A stretch of DNA of 64,000 nt from Clostridium tertium (GCF_017873245.1 NZ_JAGGJY010000007.1:118014-182013), one strand, 5' to 3'. Shown: positions 46,282 to 55,612, counted from the first letter of the stretch. Notes: generated by a model not told the origin, from the sequence alone. Program-made: numbers and translations.

Positions 46282-47133
46282 TTATATAGTCATTTTTGAT
46301 TTGTTTAAATATTTTGTTATTTGTTCTGCTCTATCTTTTTTAGTAGTAGTCAAAAGTTCTATAATTATACGTGCATTATCCATCATTGTTACTGCATTTA
46401 TGGTTGGTGTAATAACATCTATAATCTTTAATATGCATTCTTCATCCATTTCAACAATACTATAATAATTCATTATAGATCTTAAACCATAATTATTTGT
46501 ATTTATTAAGAACTTTCTACCTTCCTTTAAAATAACTCCATTTTCACCTTTTAAAGGAACTTCCGCCCACTGTTCTCCTATAAGTATCAAATCCAAATAC
46601 TTATTTATGCTTTTTATGTTATAGTATATTGCAATTGCTTGCATTAATTTAAAGGTTAATCCACTAATAGATAAATTTTTATATCTATACTGACATCCCT
46701 TTTGATTTGGATTTATGTATATGTAATTTCTCTCATTATTAACTTCTTTATTTTCCAAAACTATCAAATCTATCCCAAGATCCCTACAAAGCTCTTCTTC
46801 TCTTTCTGAACTTAAATCTATACCTAAGGTTATCAAAAGCTGGCCCCCTAGAAAACTAACATTATTCTTTATATCTTCTGATATTATTCCAGAACTAGAA
46901 GCTTCATCATGAATTATATATTCTATATCTGCATTTAAATATTTTAAGACTAATATTAAAGACGATATAGCACACAACCCATCTACATTTGGCACTCCAT
47001 AAATAACTATCTTCTTTCTATTATTTATAGCTTCTACCATATGTTCAATAGCTTTATTCATATTTTTAAGTATAAAGGGATTATATCCAGTAATATAATT
47101 TGGACTATAAATACTCTCCCAAAACTTACGCAT
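46282..47133 (-). CDS. RecJ-like DHH-family protein lacking the metal-binding motifs
   Basis: The 283-residue protein sits at the recJ position (between secF and apt) and keeps RecJ-like segments such as NPNQKGCQYRYKNLSISG followed by L-x-F-K-L-M-Q-A. The catalytic motifs are altered: motif I (normally GDYDVDG) is GVPNVDG; motif III (TVDCG) is TLGID; the DHH motif (TDHHE) is LENKE. It is half the length of RecJ and lacks the RecJ DHHA1/OB half. It is therefore probably not a nuclease. ATG 47133 has GGAGGAG upstream; the earlier in-frame ATG contains that site. It has its own promoter, so it is likely functional in another way, perhaps a structural or regulatory partner. Confidence 0.75.
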   Translation of the reverse strand: MRKFWESIYSPNYITGYNPFILKNMNKAIEHMVEAINNRKKIVIYGVPNVDGLCAISSLILVLKYLNADIEYIIHDEASSSGIISEDIKNNVSFLGGQLLITLGIDLSSEREEELCRDLGIDLIVLENKEVNNERNYIYINPNQKGCQYRYKNLSISGLTFKLMQAIAIYYNIKSINKYLDLILIGEQWAEVPLKGENGVILKEGRKFLINTNNYGLRSIMNYYSIVEMDEECILKIIDVITPTINAVTMMDNARIIIELLTTTKKDRAEQITKYLNKSKMTI

Positions 47134-47169
47134 TATAAACTCCTCCATAAAACTTAAGAAAACACATAT

Positions 47170-47198
47170 ATTATAATGTAAAATCTCTAAGATTACAA
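47170..47198 (-). promoter_or_regulatory. Sigma-A promoter of the RecJ-like gene
   Basis: On the minus strand TTGTAA (47198-47193) and a perfect TATAAT (47175-47170) are separated by 17 bases, between the secF terminator and the gene's ATG. Confidence 0.7.
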
Positions 47199-47221
47199 AT
47201 GTTTTCTAAGGAAAAAAATAA

Positions 47222-47249
47222 TAAACCTCCAAAATATTTCGGAGGTTTA
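47222..47249 (-). terminator. Rho-independent terminator after secF
   Basis: 9-bp arms (47222-47230 and 47241-47249) with a 10-base loop, followed on the minus strand by TTATTATTTTTTT. Confidence 0.8.
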
Positions 47250-47274
47250 ACTTTTTTTGTTATTTTTTAAAAGA

Positions 47275-48147
47275 TTAAGCTAATTCAGCTTTACTTTTTT
47301 TACCTCTTTTATCTTTTAATATAACCCATACTGGTGAAGCTATGCATATAGAAGAATATGCCCCCGCTGCAATACCTATTATTAATGGGAATGTAAACTC
47401 CCTAACTGTTGGTACAAATATGTTTACGGCTATAATTGTAATTAATGTAGTCAATGTTGTATTTATTGATCTTGACATAGTTTGAGTTAAACTCTTATTT
47501 GCAATTTCAGTAGCTGATGCTCTTCTCATATTTTTAGAATTTTCTCTTATTCTATCAAAAATTACTATTGTATCATTTATAGAATAACCTACAATTGTTA
47601 ATATAGCTGCTATAAATGGTGTATTAACAGGTATGTTGAAAATTGCAAATACGCTAATTGTAATAAATAAATCATGTACAAGTGCTACGATAGCAGCTAC
47701 CCCATAATTCATTTCAAATCTCATTGCAATATATATTAGCATAGCAGCACAAGCTACTATTAATGCAATTACTGAATTTCTTGTAAGTTCTTTTCCTACT
47801 GAAGCTCCAATTTCATCCTGTGATAATAAAGCATTATCCTCTAAACTATATTTATCTTGTAAGGCTTTAAAAACTTCTGAAACTTTTTCACTATCTAAAT
47901 CTTTTGCTTTAATTTCGTATTCTGTTTCATTTGCCTCATTTGTAACCGCGTCTGGAACTATCCCTTTAACTATTTCATCTGCTTCAGGTTTATTAAACCC
48001 TTCACCTAACTCAATAACAACTTTAGTTCCGCCTAAAAAATCTATTCCAAAATTCAATCCTCTTGAGATAGTAAATCCTAATCCTACTATTATAACTATA
48101 ATTGATAAGGCGAACCAAAGCTTAGTCTTTTCTATAATTTTAAGCAT
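47275..48147 (-). CDS. secF: Protein translocase subunit SecF
   Basis: The 290-residue protein has a first helix, a periplasmic-side domain containing FGIDFLGGTKVVIELGEG, and five C-terminal helices with TIVGYSINDTIVIFDRIREN, the SecF/RND signature. With SecD it uses the proton-motive force to help exported proteins leave the SecYEG channel. The ATG has GAGGGGGG upstream and overlaps the secD end by 8 bases. A terminator follows. Confidence 0.97.
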   Translation of the reverse strand: MLKIIEKTKLWFALSIIVIIVGLGFTISRGLNFGIDFLGGTKVVIELGEGFNKPEADEIVKGIVPDAVTNEANETEYEIKAKDLDSEKVSEVFKALQDKYSLEDNALLSQDEIGASVGKELTRNSVIALIVACAAMLIYIAMRFEMNYGVAAIVALVHDLFITISVFAIFNIPVNTPFIAAILTIVGYSINDTIVIFDRIRENSKNMRRASATEIANKSLTQTMSRSINTTLTTLITIIAVNIFVPTVREFTFPLIIGIAAGAYSSICIASPVWVILKDKRGKKSKAELA

Positions 48148-49405
48148 TATTAGCCCCCCTCTTCACTCTAAACTGCCATAGACTCTTTAAAAGTCCAATA
48201 TCTACTGCAAAATTCATTAAAATCTTAGTAACTACTAAAGCAGTAATTAAGCTTAAAACTATTCCTATCATTAATGTTACAGCAAATCCCTTGACTGTTC
48301 CTGAACCTATAAAATACAATATAAGTGCAGCAATAAATGTTGTAGCATTTGAATCTACTATTGATGACATTGCATTTTCAAATCCACTTTTCACAGCACT
48401 TTTAACTGATACACCTCTTGTAAGTTCTTCTCTAATTCTTTCAAAAATTAATATATTTGCATCTACTGCCATACCTACCGTTAACAATAATGCTGCAATT
48501 CCTGGTAGTGTTAGTGCTACTCCCATTTCTACAAATACTAAAAGTACTAATGTTATATATAATGTTAATGCTATACTTGCCAAAATTCCTGGAACCCTAT
48601 ACCAAAGTATCATGAATATAAATATTAATGATATTCCAATAACACCAGCCTTAATTGCATTTGGAAATGCTTCTGCACCTAATTGAGCTCCTACATTTTT
48701 AACAGATACTGCTTTAACTGTTACTGGAAGCGCCCCTGAACTTATGATTCCTGATAACTTTGTTGCTTCATCCATTGAAGACATTCCATTAATAACAGCT
48801 TTTCCATCAGTAATAGCACTTTGAACCACTGGCTGTGATACCACTTCATTATCCATTGATATACTTATTGTCTTTCCTATATTATTGGCTGTAGCTTCAG
48901 CAAATTTTGCTTGCCCTTCCTCATTTAATTCTAATGATACAACCGGTCTTGATGTATCATCAAGAATAGCCGTTGCCTCTTTAACATCTTTACCTGTTAA
49001 AACAACATTACCTTCTGGGTCCTTAAACTCTAAGTTACCAGTTTTACTTAATCCATCAACTATCTCACTTGAGTTATAAGCTCCAGGTATATCCACTCTT
49101 ATTCTTTTTTCGCCTTCTTCAGTTACAATTGTTTCAGATACTCCAATTTTATTAACTCTAAGTTCTAATAATTGCTTTGTTCTTTGACGAACATCTGATG
49201 GAACATCATCTTCTTGTATTTCCATTAAAACTGATACTCCACCTTGAAGATCAAGTCCCTTAGTTATTGCTTTATTAAATGACTTAAACTCCCATCCTGC
49301 TATTTCAAACCCTTTAAAACCTGTAAATGCTAATGAGAAAATAGCAACGATACAGAGTATAAATAATATTGAACTTTTACTCTTGCTTTTGCTTCTCGCT
49401 TTCAT
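48140..49405 (-). CDS. secD: Protein translocase subunit SecD
   Basis: The 421-residue protein has an N-terminal helix, a large extracytoplasmic domain (LDLQGGVSVLMEIQ, ELRVNKIGVSE and further) and six helices with TVGMAVDANILIFERIREEL. The length is typical of the shorter Gram-positive SecD without the long Gram-negative extension. The ATG at 49405 has GAGGGGGA 8 bases upstream; a GTG at 49432 has no site. It is coupled with secF by overlap. Confidence 0.97.
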   Translation of the reverse strand: MKARSKSKSKSSILFILCIVAIFSLAFTGFKGFEIAGWEFKSFNKAITKGLDLQGGVSVLMEIQEDDVPSDVRQRTKQLLELRVNKIGVSETIVTEEGEKRIRVDIPGAYNSSEIVDGLSKTGNLEFKDPEGNVVLTGKDVKEATAILDDTSRPVVSLELNEEGQAKFAEATANNIGKTISISMDNEVVSQPVVQSAITDGKAVINGMSSMDEATKLSGIISSGALPVTVKAVSVKNVGAQLGAEAFPNAIKAGVIGISLIFIFMILWYRVPGILASIALTLYITLVLLVFVEMGVALTLPGIAALLLTVGMAVDANILIFERIREELTRGVSVKSAVKSGFENAMSSIVDSNATTFIAALILYFIGSGTVKGFAVTLMIGIVLSLITALVVTKILMNFAVDIGLLKSLWQFRVKRGANNA

Positions 49406-49802
49406 GTTCTTCCCCCTCTGGTAAGTTTTCACCTAAAATTATATTACTTATGTTAAGTAATATCAACTACTTTTTACTTAATTGGAGTCGTTTTCCATCC
49501 TTTATATTCCAAATTCTCTTAATAAATATTACTTTACACAATTCTATACTTAAGTATAACTATTATTTTGTAAATCTATACAATAATTACGTATATTTTA
49601 TATTTTATATAAAATATTGATAAATTTAGATTTGACTAAAATCTTTCATTTAATTTACTGTTAAAACATCATATATTTTCTTACAACATAAAAAATAAGA
49701 GAATTTTTAATTCTCTTATTTTAATGATATATTATTTAATTTTTATAAATTAATTTAAATAATCTTTAGTTTTAACAAATAACTTTTCTTGTATTAATAA
49801 AG
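49406..49802. other. Intergenic region upstream of secD with an inverted repeat and a terminator
   Basis: No gene was seen. A perfect 10-bp inverted repeat (49441-49450 with 49454-49463, 3-base centre) lies 36 bases before the secD ATG and may be a leader hairpin or an operator. The terminator of the preceding membrane-protein gene is listed separately. The rest is plain AT-rich sequence that must hold a secD promoter. Confidence 0.5.
49692..49722 (-). terminator. Rho-independent terminator after the TIGR04086-type gene
   Basis: Perfect 14-bp arms (49692-49705 and 49709-49722) with a 3-base loop; on the minus strand it is followed by a T-run. Confidence 0.8.
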
Positions 49803-50171
49803 TTATAGATTTACGCCAAGCATTCCAGAAAAAAGGCCAATAAATACACATAATGTGAATTTAATAAAATCATACATGCCTAATGTTGGTTCTGCGCCGA
49901 ATATAATTCCAATTATATATAGAGCTATGTAAAACATACATCCTACTGCTAAACCAACTATCCATCCTTTACTTCCATGTGCTTTTACTGCAACTAGTGA
50001 ACCTACAACTAACGCTAGACAAGATATAACTACATAAATAATATTAAAAACACCTTCTCCAAGAGTAATACTGTTCATTACTAAAGAAAGTATTGCTGTT
50101 ATTAAAAATGTAACCATAATTGCCCAAACAACGCCTTTTAAAACACTTTTAAAATAATTTGACCACTCCAT
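49803..50171 (-). CDS. TIGR04086 family membrane protein
   Basis: The 122-residue protein has four membrane helices and the pattern KSVLKGVVWAIMVTFLITAIL at the N-terminus, and GSKGWIVGLAVGCMFY in the centre, matching the TIGR04086 family found beside yajC in clostridia. The function is unknown; its position hints at an envelope or secretion role. The gene starts 52 bases after yajC. Its AGGGGGTG ribosome site lies inside the 3' arm of a strong hairpin, so its translation may be held down. Confidence 0.82.
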   Translation of the reverse strand: MEWSNYFKSVLKGVVWAIMVTFLITAILSLVMNSITLGEGVFNIIYVVISCLALVVGSLVAVKAHGSKGWIVGLAVGCMFYIALYIIGIIFGAEPTLGMYDFIKFTLCVFIGLFSGMLGVNL

Positions 50172-50180
50172 AAAAATTTC

Positions 50181-50216
50181 ACCCCCTAGTATTAATTTTA
50201 TGAAATACTAGGGGGT
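50181..50216 (-). promoter_or_regulatory. Hairpin sequestering the ribosome site after yajC
   Basis: Perfect 13-bp arms (50181-50193 and 50204-50216) with a 10-base loop lie between the yajC stop and the next ATG. The 3' arm on the minus strand contains AGGGGGT, the ribosome site of the next gene. The following GAAATTTTTATGG has only a short T-run. It could act as a partial terminator or a translation-control hairpin. Confidence 0.65.
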
Positions 50217-50223
50217 ATTATTC

Positions 50224-50499
50224 TTATTCTGTTACTTTATTTACTTTTGAAGCAATACCATTTTTAGAAATTTTTAATTTTGTTCTTTCAGCACTAGTTT
50301 CAATAATAACATAGTCTTCTTCTACTATTATTATCTTTCCCATTATTCCGCCTCTAGTTACTATTTCATCGTTTTTTTCCAATGCTGATAGCATTTCATT
50401 GTATTTCTTTGTTCTCTTCTTTTCAGGTAAAATTAATAAAAAGTACATAAGACCAAACATTAATACGAATGGTACTACAAGTGATAAAATTTGTGCCAT
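50224..50499 (-). CDS. yajC: Preprotein translocase subunit YajC
   Basis: The 91-residue protein has one N-terminal membrane helix (residues 4-24) and the YajC signature LPEKKRTKKYNEMLSALEKNDEIVTRGG-IMGKI. It is an accessory of the SecDF complex. The ATG follows GAAGGGAA. It is downstream of tgt and upstream of secD/secF, separated from them by the TIGR04086-type gene. Confidence 0.95.
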   Translation of the reverse strand: MAQILSLVVPFVLMFGLMYFLLILPEKKRTKKYNEMLSALEKNDEIVTRGGIMGKIIIVEEDYVIIETSAERTKLKISKNGIASKVNKVTE

Positions 50500-50599
50500 T
50501 TAAATTCATTCCCTTCATCAAATAACTAATATATTTCATAATAAAAACTATATCTTATTTATGTGGTATTGTCAATTATATTAACAGATACTTAATACT

Positions 50600-51742
50600 T
50601 TAAGCTTTTCCATTCCATTCTTTTAATTTTTGTTCTTTAAAGTCTTTAAAGTATCCCCCATCTATTGCAGCTCTTATATCTTCCATAAGCTTGTTATAGA
50701 AATAAAGATTATGTAATACGCATAGTCTCATTGCAAGCATTTCCTTAGCTTTAAATAAATGTCTTATATATGCTCTCGTATAACTTTTACAAGCTGGGCA
50801 TCCACATCCTTCATCTATAGGTCTCGTATCTAACTCGAATTTTGCATTCATTAAATTTATCTTTCCTTCTTTTGTGAATACATGCCCATGTCTACCATTT
50901 CTTGCCGGAAGTACACAATCAAAGAAATCTACACCTCTATCAACTGCTTCTAATATATTAGTTGGTGTTCCTACTCCCATTAAATATATAGGTTTATCTT
51001 CTGGTAAATGTGGTACAACAGCATCTATTATTCTATACATTTCCTCATGAGTTTCTCCAACAGCCAAACCGCCTATTGCATATCCATCTAAATCCATCTT
51101 TGTTATAGTCTTAGCATGCTCGATTCTTATATCCTCATAACATCCACCTTGATTTATTCCAAATAGCATTTGATCCTTATTTATAGTTTCAGGAAGTGAA
51201 TTTAATCTATCCATTTCCGTTTTACATCTTTCAAGCCATCTTGTTGTTCTTGCAACTGACTTTTCCACATACTCTCTTGTAGATGGGTTTGGAATACATT
51301 CATCAAATGCCATAGCTATAGTTGAAGCTAAGTTACTTTGAATTTGCATTGACTCTTCTGGTCCCATAAATATCTTTTTACCATCTATATGTGATGAGAA
51401 ATAAACACCTTCTTCTTTTATCTTTCTCATTCCTGATAGTGAAAACACTTGGAATCCACCTGAATCTGTAAGAATAGGTCTATCCCAATTCATAAATTCA
51501 TGTAATCCACCAAGTTTTGCTACAACTTTATCAGATGGTCTTAAATGTAAATGATATGTATTTGATAATTCCACTTGACATCCTATTTCTTTTAAGTCCA
51601 TTGTTGATACTGCTCCTTTTATTACAGCAAGTGTACCAACATTCATAAATACAGGAGTTTCTATAGTTCCATGAGGAGTTTCAAATCTTCCTCTTCTTGC
51701 GTTTCCATCTTTTTTTAGTAAAGTATATCTTTTCTTACTCAA
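50600..51742 (-). CDS. tgt: tRNA-guanine transglycosylase
   Basis: The 380-residue protein has the TGT signature DSGGFQVFSLSGMRKI, the GYAIGGLAVGE segment, DCVLPARNGRHG with the catalytic aspartate, and the zinc site GCGCPACKSYTRAYIRHLF (three cysteines and a histidine). It exchanges guanine 34 for preQ1 in tRNAs with GUN anticodons. The start is TTG at 51742 with GAGGAAG upstream. It follows queA by 21 bases in the queuosine pathway. Confidence 0.97.
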   Translation of the reverse strand: MSKKRYTLLKKDGNARRGRFETPHGTIETPVFMNVGTLAVIKGAVSTMDLKEIGCQVELSNTYHLHLRPSDKVVAKLGGLHEFMNWDRPILTDSGGFQVFSLSGMRKIKEEGVYFSSHIDGKKIFMGPEESMQIQSNLASTIAMAFDECIPNPSTREYVEKSVARTTRWLERCKTEMDRLNSLPETINKDQMLFGINQGGCYEDIRIEHAKTITKMDLDGYAIGGLAVGETHEEMYRIIDAVVPHLPEDKPIYLMGVGTPTNILEAVDRGVDFFDCVLPARNGRHGHVFTKEGKINLMNAKFELDTRPIDEGCGCPACKSYTRAYIRHLFKAKEMLAMRLCVLHNLYFYNKLMEDIRAAIDGGYFKDFKEQKLKEWNGKA

Positions 51743-51763
51743 AATTTCACTTCCTCTTCTTGT

Positions 51764-52792
51764 TTATTCTTTTATTAACATAGAATCTCCAAAGGAGAAA
51801 AATCTGTATTTTTCTTTAACAGCTTCATTATATGCATTCATTACATGCTCTTTTCCTGCTAAAGCTGAAACTAACATTATTAATGTAGATTCAGGTAAAT
51901 GGAAGTTAGTTATTAATTCATCAATAACTTTATATTTATATCCCGGATAGATAAATATATCAGTCCATCCACTTTGCTCTCTTACAAATCCATTATCATC
52001 ACCAATTGTCTCTAGAGTTCTTGTAGATGTTGTTCCAACTGCTATGACTTTATTCCCTCTTTTTTTAGTTTCATTTATTAAATCTGCATTTTCCTTATCT
52101 AAGTGATAATATTCTGAATGCATTATATGTTCATTTATATCTTCAACCTTTACAGGTCTAAAAGTTCCTAGTCCAACATGAAGAGTTAAGTACGCAATGT
52201 TAACTCCTTTAGCCTTAATTTCTTTTAGTAACTCTTCTGTAAAATGTAATCCTGCTGTTGGCGCTGCTGCCGACCCTTTTTCTTTTGAATATACAGTTTG
52301 ATATCTTTCTTTATCTTCAAGCTTTTCAGTAATATATGGTGGAAGTGGCATTTCTCCTAACTCATCTAATACCTGTTCAAAAATTCCCTCATATGAAAAC
52401 TCTATTATTCTATTTCCCTCTTCTACGATATCAACTACAGTGCATGTTAGTTTACCTTCACCAAAAGTAAATTTTTGACCAATCTTTGCTCTTTTACCTG
52501 GCTTAGCTAAGCATTCCCATCTATCGCTCTCAATTCTTTTTAATAACAAGAACTCAATCTTTCCACCAGTCCCTTCTTTTTCACCTATTAATCTTGCTGG
52601 CATTACTCTTGTATTATTTAAAACTAAGGTATCTCCTTCATTTAAATATTCAACTACATCATGAAAAGATTTATGTTCTATTTCACCAGTATTTTTATCT
52701 AAAACCATTAGCCTTGAAGAATCTCTTTTTTCTAAAGGATGTTGTGCAATTAATTCTTCTGGCAAATCAAAATCAAAATCACTTACTTTCAT
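51764..52792 (-). CDS. queA: S-adenosylmethionine:tRNA ribosyltransferase-isomerase
   Basis: The 342-residue protein starts [21 protein letters not shown] and contains [19 protein letters not shown] and [12 protein letters not shown], the QueA signatures. It turns preQ1-tRNA into epoxyqueuosine-tRNA with SAM as ribosyl donor. The ATG has AGGAGA upstream. It lies between ruvB and tgt, a widely conserved arrangement. Confidence 0.97.
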   Translation of the reverse strand: MKVSDFDFDLPEELIAQHPLEKRDSSRLMVLDKNTGEIEHKSFHDVVEYLNEGDTLVLNNTRVMPARLIGEKEGTGGKIEFLLLKRIESDRWECLAKPGKRAKIGQKFTFGEGKLTCTVVDIVEEGNRIIEFSYEGIFEQVLDELGEMPLPPYITEKLEDKERYQTVYSKEKGSAAAPTAGLHFTEELLKEIKAKGVNIAYLTLHVGLGTFRPVKVEDINEHIMHSEYYHLDKENADLINETKKRGNKVIAVGTTSTRTLETIGDDNGFVREQSGWTDIFIYPGYKYKVIDELITNFHLPESTLIMLVSALAGKEHVMNAYNEAVKEKYRFFSFGDSMLIKE

Positions 52793-52835
52793 TTTCTTGT
52801 CTCCTAATCTTTATCGTTAATAATTCAAATTTTCT

Positions 52836-53861
52836 TTAAAACAGCTTTTGCTGCTCTCCAGTTACTTTTTTCTTCCTCTTACTTCTACCTAAATGTTCAT
52901 AGGCTTTATCAGTTGCAACCCTTCCTCTTGAAGTTCTCACTATAAATCCTGTTTGTAATAAGTATGGTTCATATACGTCTTCTATTGTTCCAAGTTCTTC
53001 TCCTATAAAATAAGAAAGAGTTTCTATTCCTACTGGTCCACCATTAAAGTTATCTATTATTGCTTCTAAGATTTTATTATCAACTCTGTCAAAGCCCTTA
53101 CTATCTACTTCTAAAAGCTCAAGTGCTGCTTTTGCTTCTTTATAACTTATAAGAGAATCAGAATAAACTTGAGCATAATCTCTAACTCTTTTTAATAATC
53201 TATTTGCAATTCTCGGAGTTCCTCTTGATCTCCTTGCAAGTTCATAAGCGCCTTCTTCAGTAATGTTACACTCTAATACAAAAGCAGATCTAACTATAAT
53301 TTCTTTAAGTTGCTCTTCCGTATAATACTGCATGTCGCAAAGAACTCCAAATCTATCTCTTAATGGAGATGTTAACATACCTATCCTTGTCGTTGCTCCT
53401 ATTAAAGTAAACTTAGGTAAATCTAGCCTTATAGATTTAGCAGCAGCTCCCTTTCCAATAACAATATCAAGAACATAATCCTCCATTGCGGGATATAGTA
53501 TTTCTTCTACATTTCTATTTAATCTATGTATTTCATCTATAAATAAAACATCATTATCTTTAAGTGTTGTTAATATCGCAGCCAAATCCCCTGCTCTTTC
53601 TATAGCTGGACCTGAAGTTATTTTAAGTTCTCCATCCATTTCTTTTGCTATAATATTAGCTAATGTAGTTTTTCCAAGCCCTGGTGGTCCATATAATAAT
53701 ACATGATCCAAAGCTTCATCCCTATTTTGAGCAGCCTTTATAAATATATTTAATCTTTCTTTAACTTTATCTTGGCCTATATATTCATTTAAACTTTGAG
53801 GCCTTAAACTCAAAGAACTTCCATCTTCAAATATTTCTTGTGGTGTTATTATTCTTTCCAT
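52836..53861 (-). CDS. ruvB: Holliday junction DNA helicase RuvB
   Basis: The 341-residue AAA+ ATPase has [20 protein letters not shown] at the N-terminus, Walker [12 protein letters not shown], Walker B FIDEIHRL, sensor 1 GATTR and the C-terminal winged helix ([13 protein letters not shown]). With RuvA it drives branch migration during recombination. The ATG has AGAGGTGA upstream and starts 9 bases after the ruvA stop. Confidence 0.97.
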   Translation of the reverse strand: MERIITPQEIFEDGSSLSLRPQSLNEYIGQDKVKERLNIFIKAAQNRDEALDHVLLYGPPGLGKTTLANIIAKEMDGELKITSGPAIERAGDLAAILTTLKDNDVLFIDEIHRLNRNVEEILYPAMEDYVLDIVIGKGAAAKSIRLDLPKFTLIGATTRIGMLTSPLRDRFGVLCDMQYYTEEQLKEIIVRSAFVLECNITEEGAYELARRSRGTPRIANRLLKRVRDYAQVYSDSLISYKEAKAALELLEVDSKGFDRVDNKILEAIIDNFNGGPVGIETLSYFIGEELGTIEDVYEPYLLQTGFIVRTSRGRVATDKAYEHLGRSKRKKKVTGEQQKLF

Positions 53862-53870
53862 AACTCACCT

Positions 53871-54476
53871 CTATCCCATAAGGACCTTTAAACAATTTTT
53901 AATTATATTTTCTAGGGTATCTGTCTTATCTACTTTTTTAAGCGCCGCTTCTGCTTCTTTTTCTGAATATCCAAGTGCTAAAAGTGCACCTAAAGCTTCA
54001 GCTATATTACTTGCATTGTTTGGCATTAAATCTTCAAACTCTCCTGAACCTTCTATTACTTCAGATATATCTTCTTTTTTAATTTTATCTTTCAGCTCTA
54101 ATATAATTCTTCCTGCAGTTTTCTTTCCTATTCCAGGAGCTTTACATAAATGTTTTTCGTCTCCCATCATTATTGCATACCTTAAATTATTAATTCTACT
54201 AATTGATAGCAATGATAATGCAGCTTTTGCACCAACACCATTAATGGAAAGTAATAGCTTAAACATTTCAAGCTCTTCTCTAGAATCAAATCCATATAAG
54301 CCTAAAAAATCTTCTCTTACTATTTGCTCAAGATATAACTTAACTTCTTCATCGATTTTAGGCATAGATGACATAGTTGCTCCTGATGTAAATATTTTAT
54401 ATCCTATTCCATTATTTTCAATAATAATATAATCTCTATTTATCCCTTTATATTTTCCTCTTATGTATTCGTACAT
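53871..54476 (-). CDS. ruvA: Holliday junction DNA helicase RuvA
   Basis: The 201-residue protein has the N-terminal OB-fold (MYEYIRGKYKGI and LYGFDSREELEMFKLLLSING), two helix-hairpin-helix elements (NGVGAKAALSLLS and APGIGKKTAGRIILELKDK), and the flexible C-terminal domain III that contacts RuvB (EALGALLALGYSEKEAE). The ATG at 54476 has GAGGGGG 8 bases upstream; the frame reaches to 54500 but that start has no site. It is the first gene of the minus-strand ruv-que-tgt run. Confidence 0.97.
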   Translation of the reverse strand: MYEYIRGKYKGINRDYIIIENNGIGYKIFTSGATMSSMPKIDEEVKLYLEQIVREDFLGLYGFDSREELEMFKLLLSINGVGAKAALSLLSISRINNLRYAIMMGDEKHLCKAPGIGKKTAGRIILELKDKIKKEDISEVIEGSGEFEDLMPNNASNIAEALGALLALGYSEKEAEAALKKVDKTDTLENIIKNCLKVLMG

Positions 54477-54589
54477 ACAACTAACCCCCTCATATGCCAA
54501 CTAAATAGTCTATTTAGTTTCTAACCTACACTATACTTTATCATTATAACTAAAATAATTCAAGGTAGAAACATAAGCATAAAAATGTA

Positions 54590-54622
54590 AAAGGAGTAAG
54601 ATTAATTTTATCTTACTCCTTT
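54590..54622 (-). terminator. Rho-independent terminator after the degV gene
   Basis: Perfect 13-bp arms (54590-54602 and 54610-54622) with a 7-base loop lie downstream of the degV gene on the minus strand. Confidence 0.8.
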
Positions 54623-54645
54623 CCATAAAATAATTATTCCAAAAC

Positions 54646-55512
54646 TTATCTATTATTACCTATAAAAAATAATGCCAATGTTCCTGGACCTGAGTGTGCT
54701 CCTATAACTGGTCCTACGTTATTTATAATAACTTCTTTTACTTTTACTTCATTTAAAATTAAATCTCTTAATTGTTCCGCTTCAGCTAAACAATCGCCAT
54801 GGCTTATGAAGATTGTTTGATCTTCTGGATTTACAATTCTTTCTTTTAGTTTTTCTTGTAATTCTTTAACTGATTTTTTTCTACCTTTCACTTTAGAAAC
54901 TGGAATTAACCTTCCTTCATCATCCACGTGCATTATTGGCTTTATACTAAGCATTGTTCCAACTATAGCAACTGTACTTGATACCCTACCACCTCTTTTT
55001 AAATGGTTTAAATCATCTACAGTAAACCAATGGTTAACCTTTAATTTATTTTCTTCTATCCAGTTTATTATTTCTTCCTTAGTTGCTCCATTCTTAAGCA
55101 TATTAGCAGCATAATAAACTATAAGTCCTAGTCCCAGTGATGCACTTTTTGTATCAATTACTGTAATATCTGCAGATTTAATTTCATCTTCTACAGCTTC
55201 CTTAGCTATTCTTGCACTGTTTACACAACCACTAAGTGCTGATGAAAATCCTATATAAATTATTGAACTGCCTTCGTTAGAATATTTTTTAAATATTTCT
55301 GCAAATGTATATGAGTTAGCTTGAGATGTTGAAGGCATTTCACCTGCTCTAATCATATCATAAAAGTCTTTATACTTTATGCTTTGCCCTAGATCATCTG
55401 GAATATCTTCTCCCTTTATATTAACTCTAAGCTGCACTATTTCTATATTATTTTCTTTAACGAAACTTATAGGTAAATCACAACAAGAATCTGTCAAAAT
55501 AACTGTCTTCAT
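54646..55512 (-). CDS. DegV family fatty-acid-binding protein (FakB-like)
   Basis: The 288-residue protein begins MKTVILTDSCCDLP, then has TSQANSYTFAEIF, IYIGFSSALSGCVNSARIA and a C-terminal GPVIGAHSGPGTLALFFIG, the DegV pattern. DegV/FakB proteins bind a fatty acid for phosphorylation by FakA. The ATG at 55512 has GGAGGAG 6-10 bases upstream; other in-frame starts are a TTG at 55527 and an ATG that abuts the site. A fakA kinase is not in this window. Confidence 0.92.
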   Translation of the reverse strand: MKTVILTDSCCDLPISFVKENNIEIVQLRVNIKGEDIPDDLGQSIKYKDFYDMIRAGEMPSTSQANSYTFAEIFKKYSNEGSSIIYIGFSSALSGCVNSARIAKEAVEDEIKSADITVIDTKSASLGLGLIVYYAANMLKNGATKEEIINWIEENKLKVNHWFTVDDLNHLKRGGRVSSTVAIVGTMLSIKPIMHVDDEGRLIPVSKVKGRKKSVKELQEKLKERIVNPEDQTIFISHGDCLAEAEQLRDLILNEVKVKEVIINNVGPVIGAHSGPGTLALFFIGNNR

Positions 55513-55612
55513 AGTCATCTCCTCCAAAAATATCTTTTTATAATTATAATATGCTTTTTATTATACATCTATATTCAAAGTTTTTCTATGAAGTTTAAGA
55601 AGCAATTTAATA

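Noticed and set aside
48291..48686. 131-codon plus-strand frame inside secD
   Set aside because: It lies antisense within a strongly conserved secD gene, has no ribosome site and resembles no protein; long antisense frames are common in such DNA.
54016..54432. 138-codon plus-strand frame inside ruvA
   Set aside because: Antisense shadow of ruvA; low-complexity Ser/Pro/Ile/Leu composition and no ribosome site.
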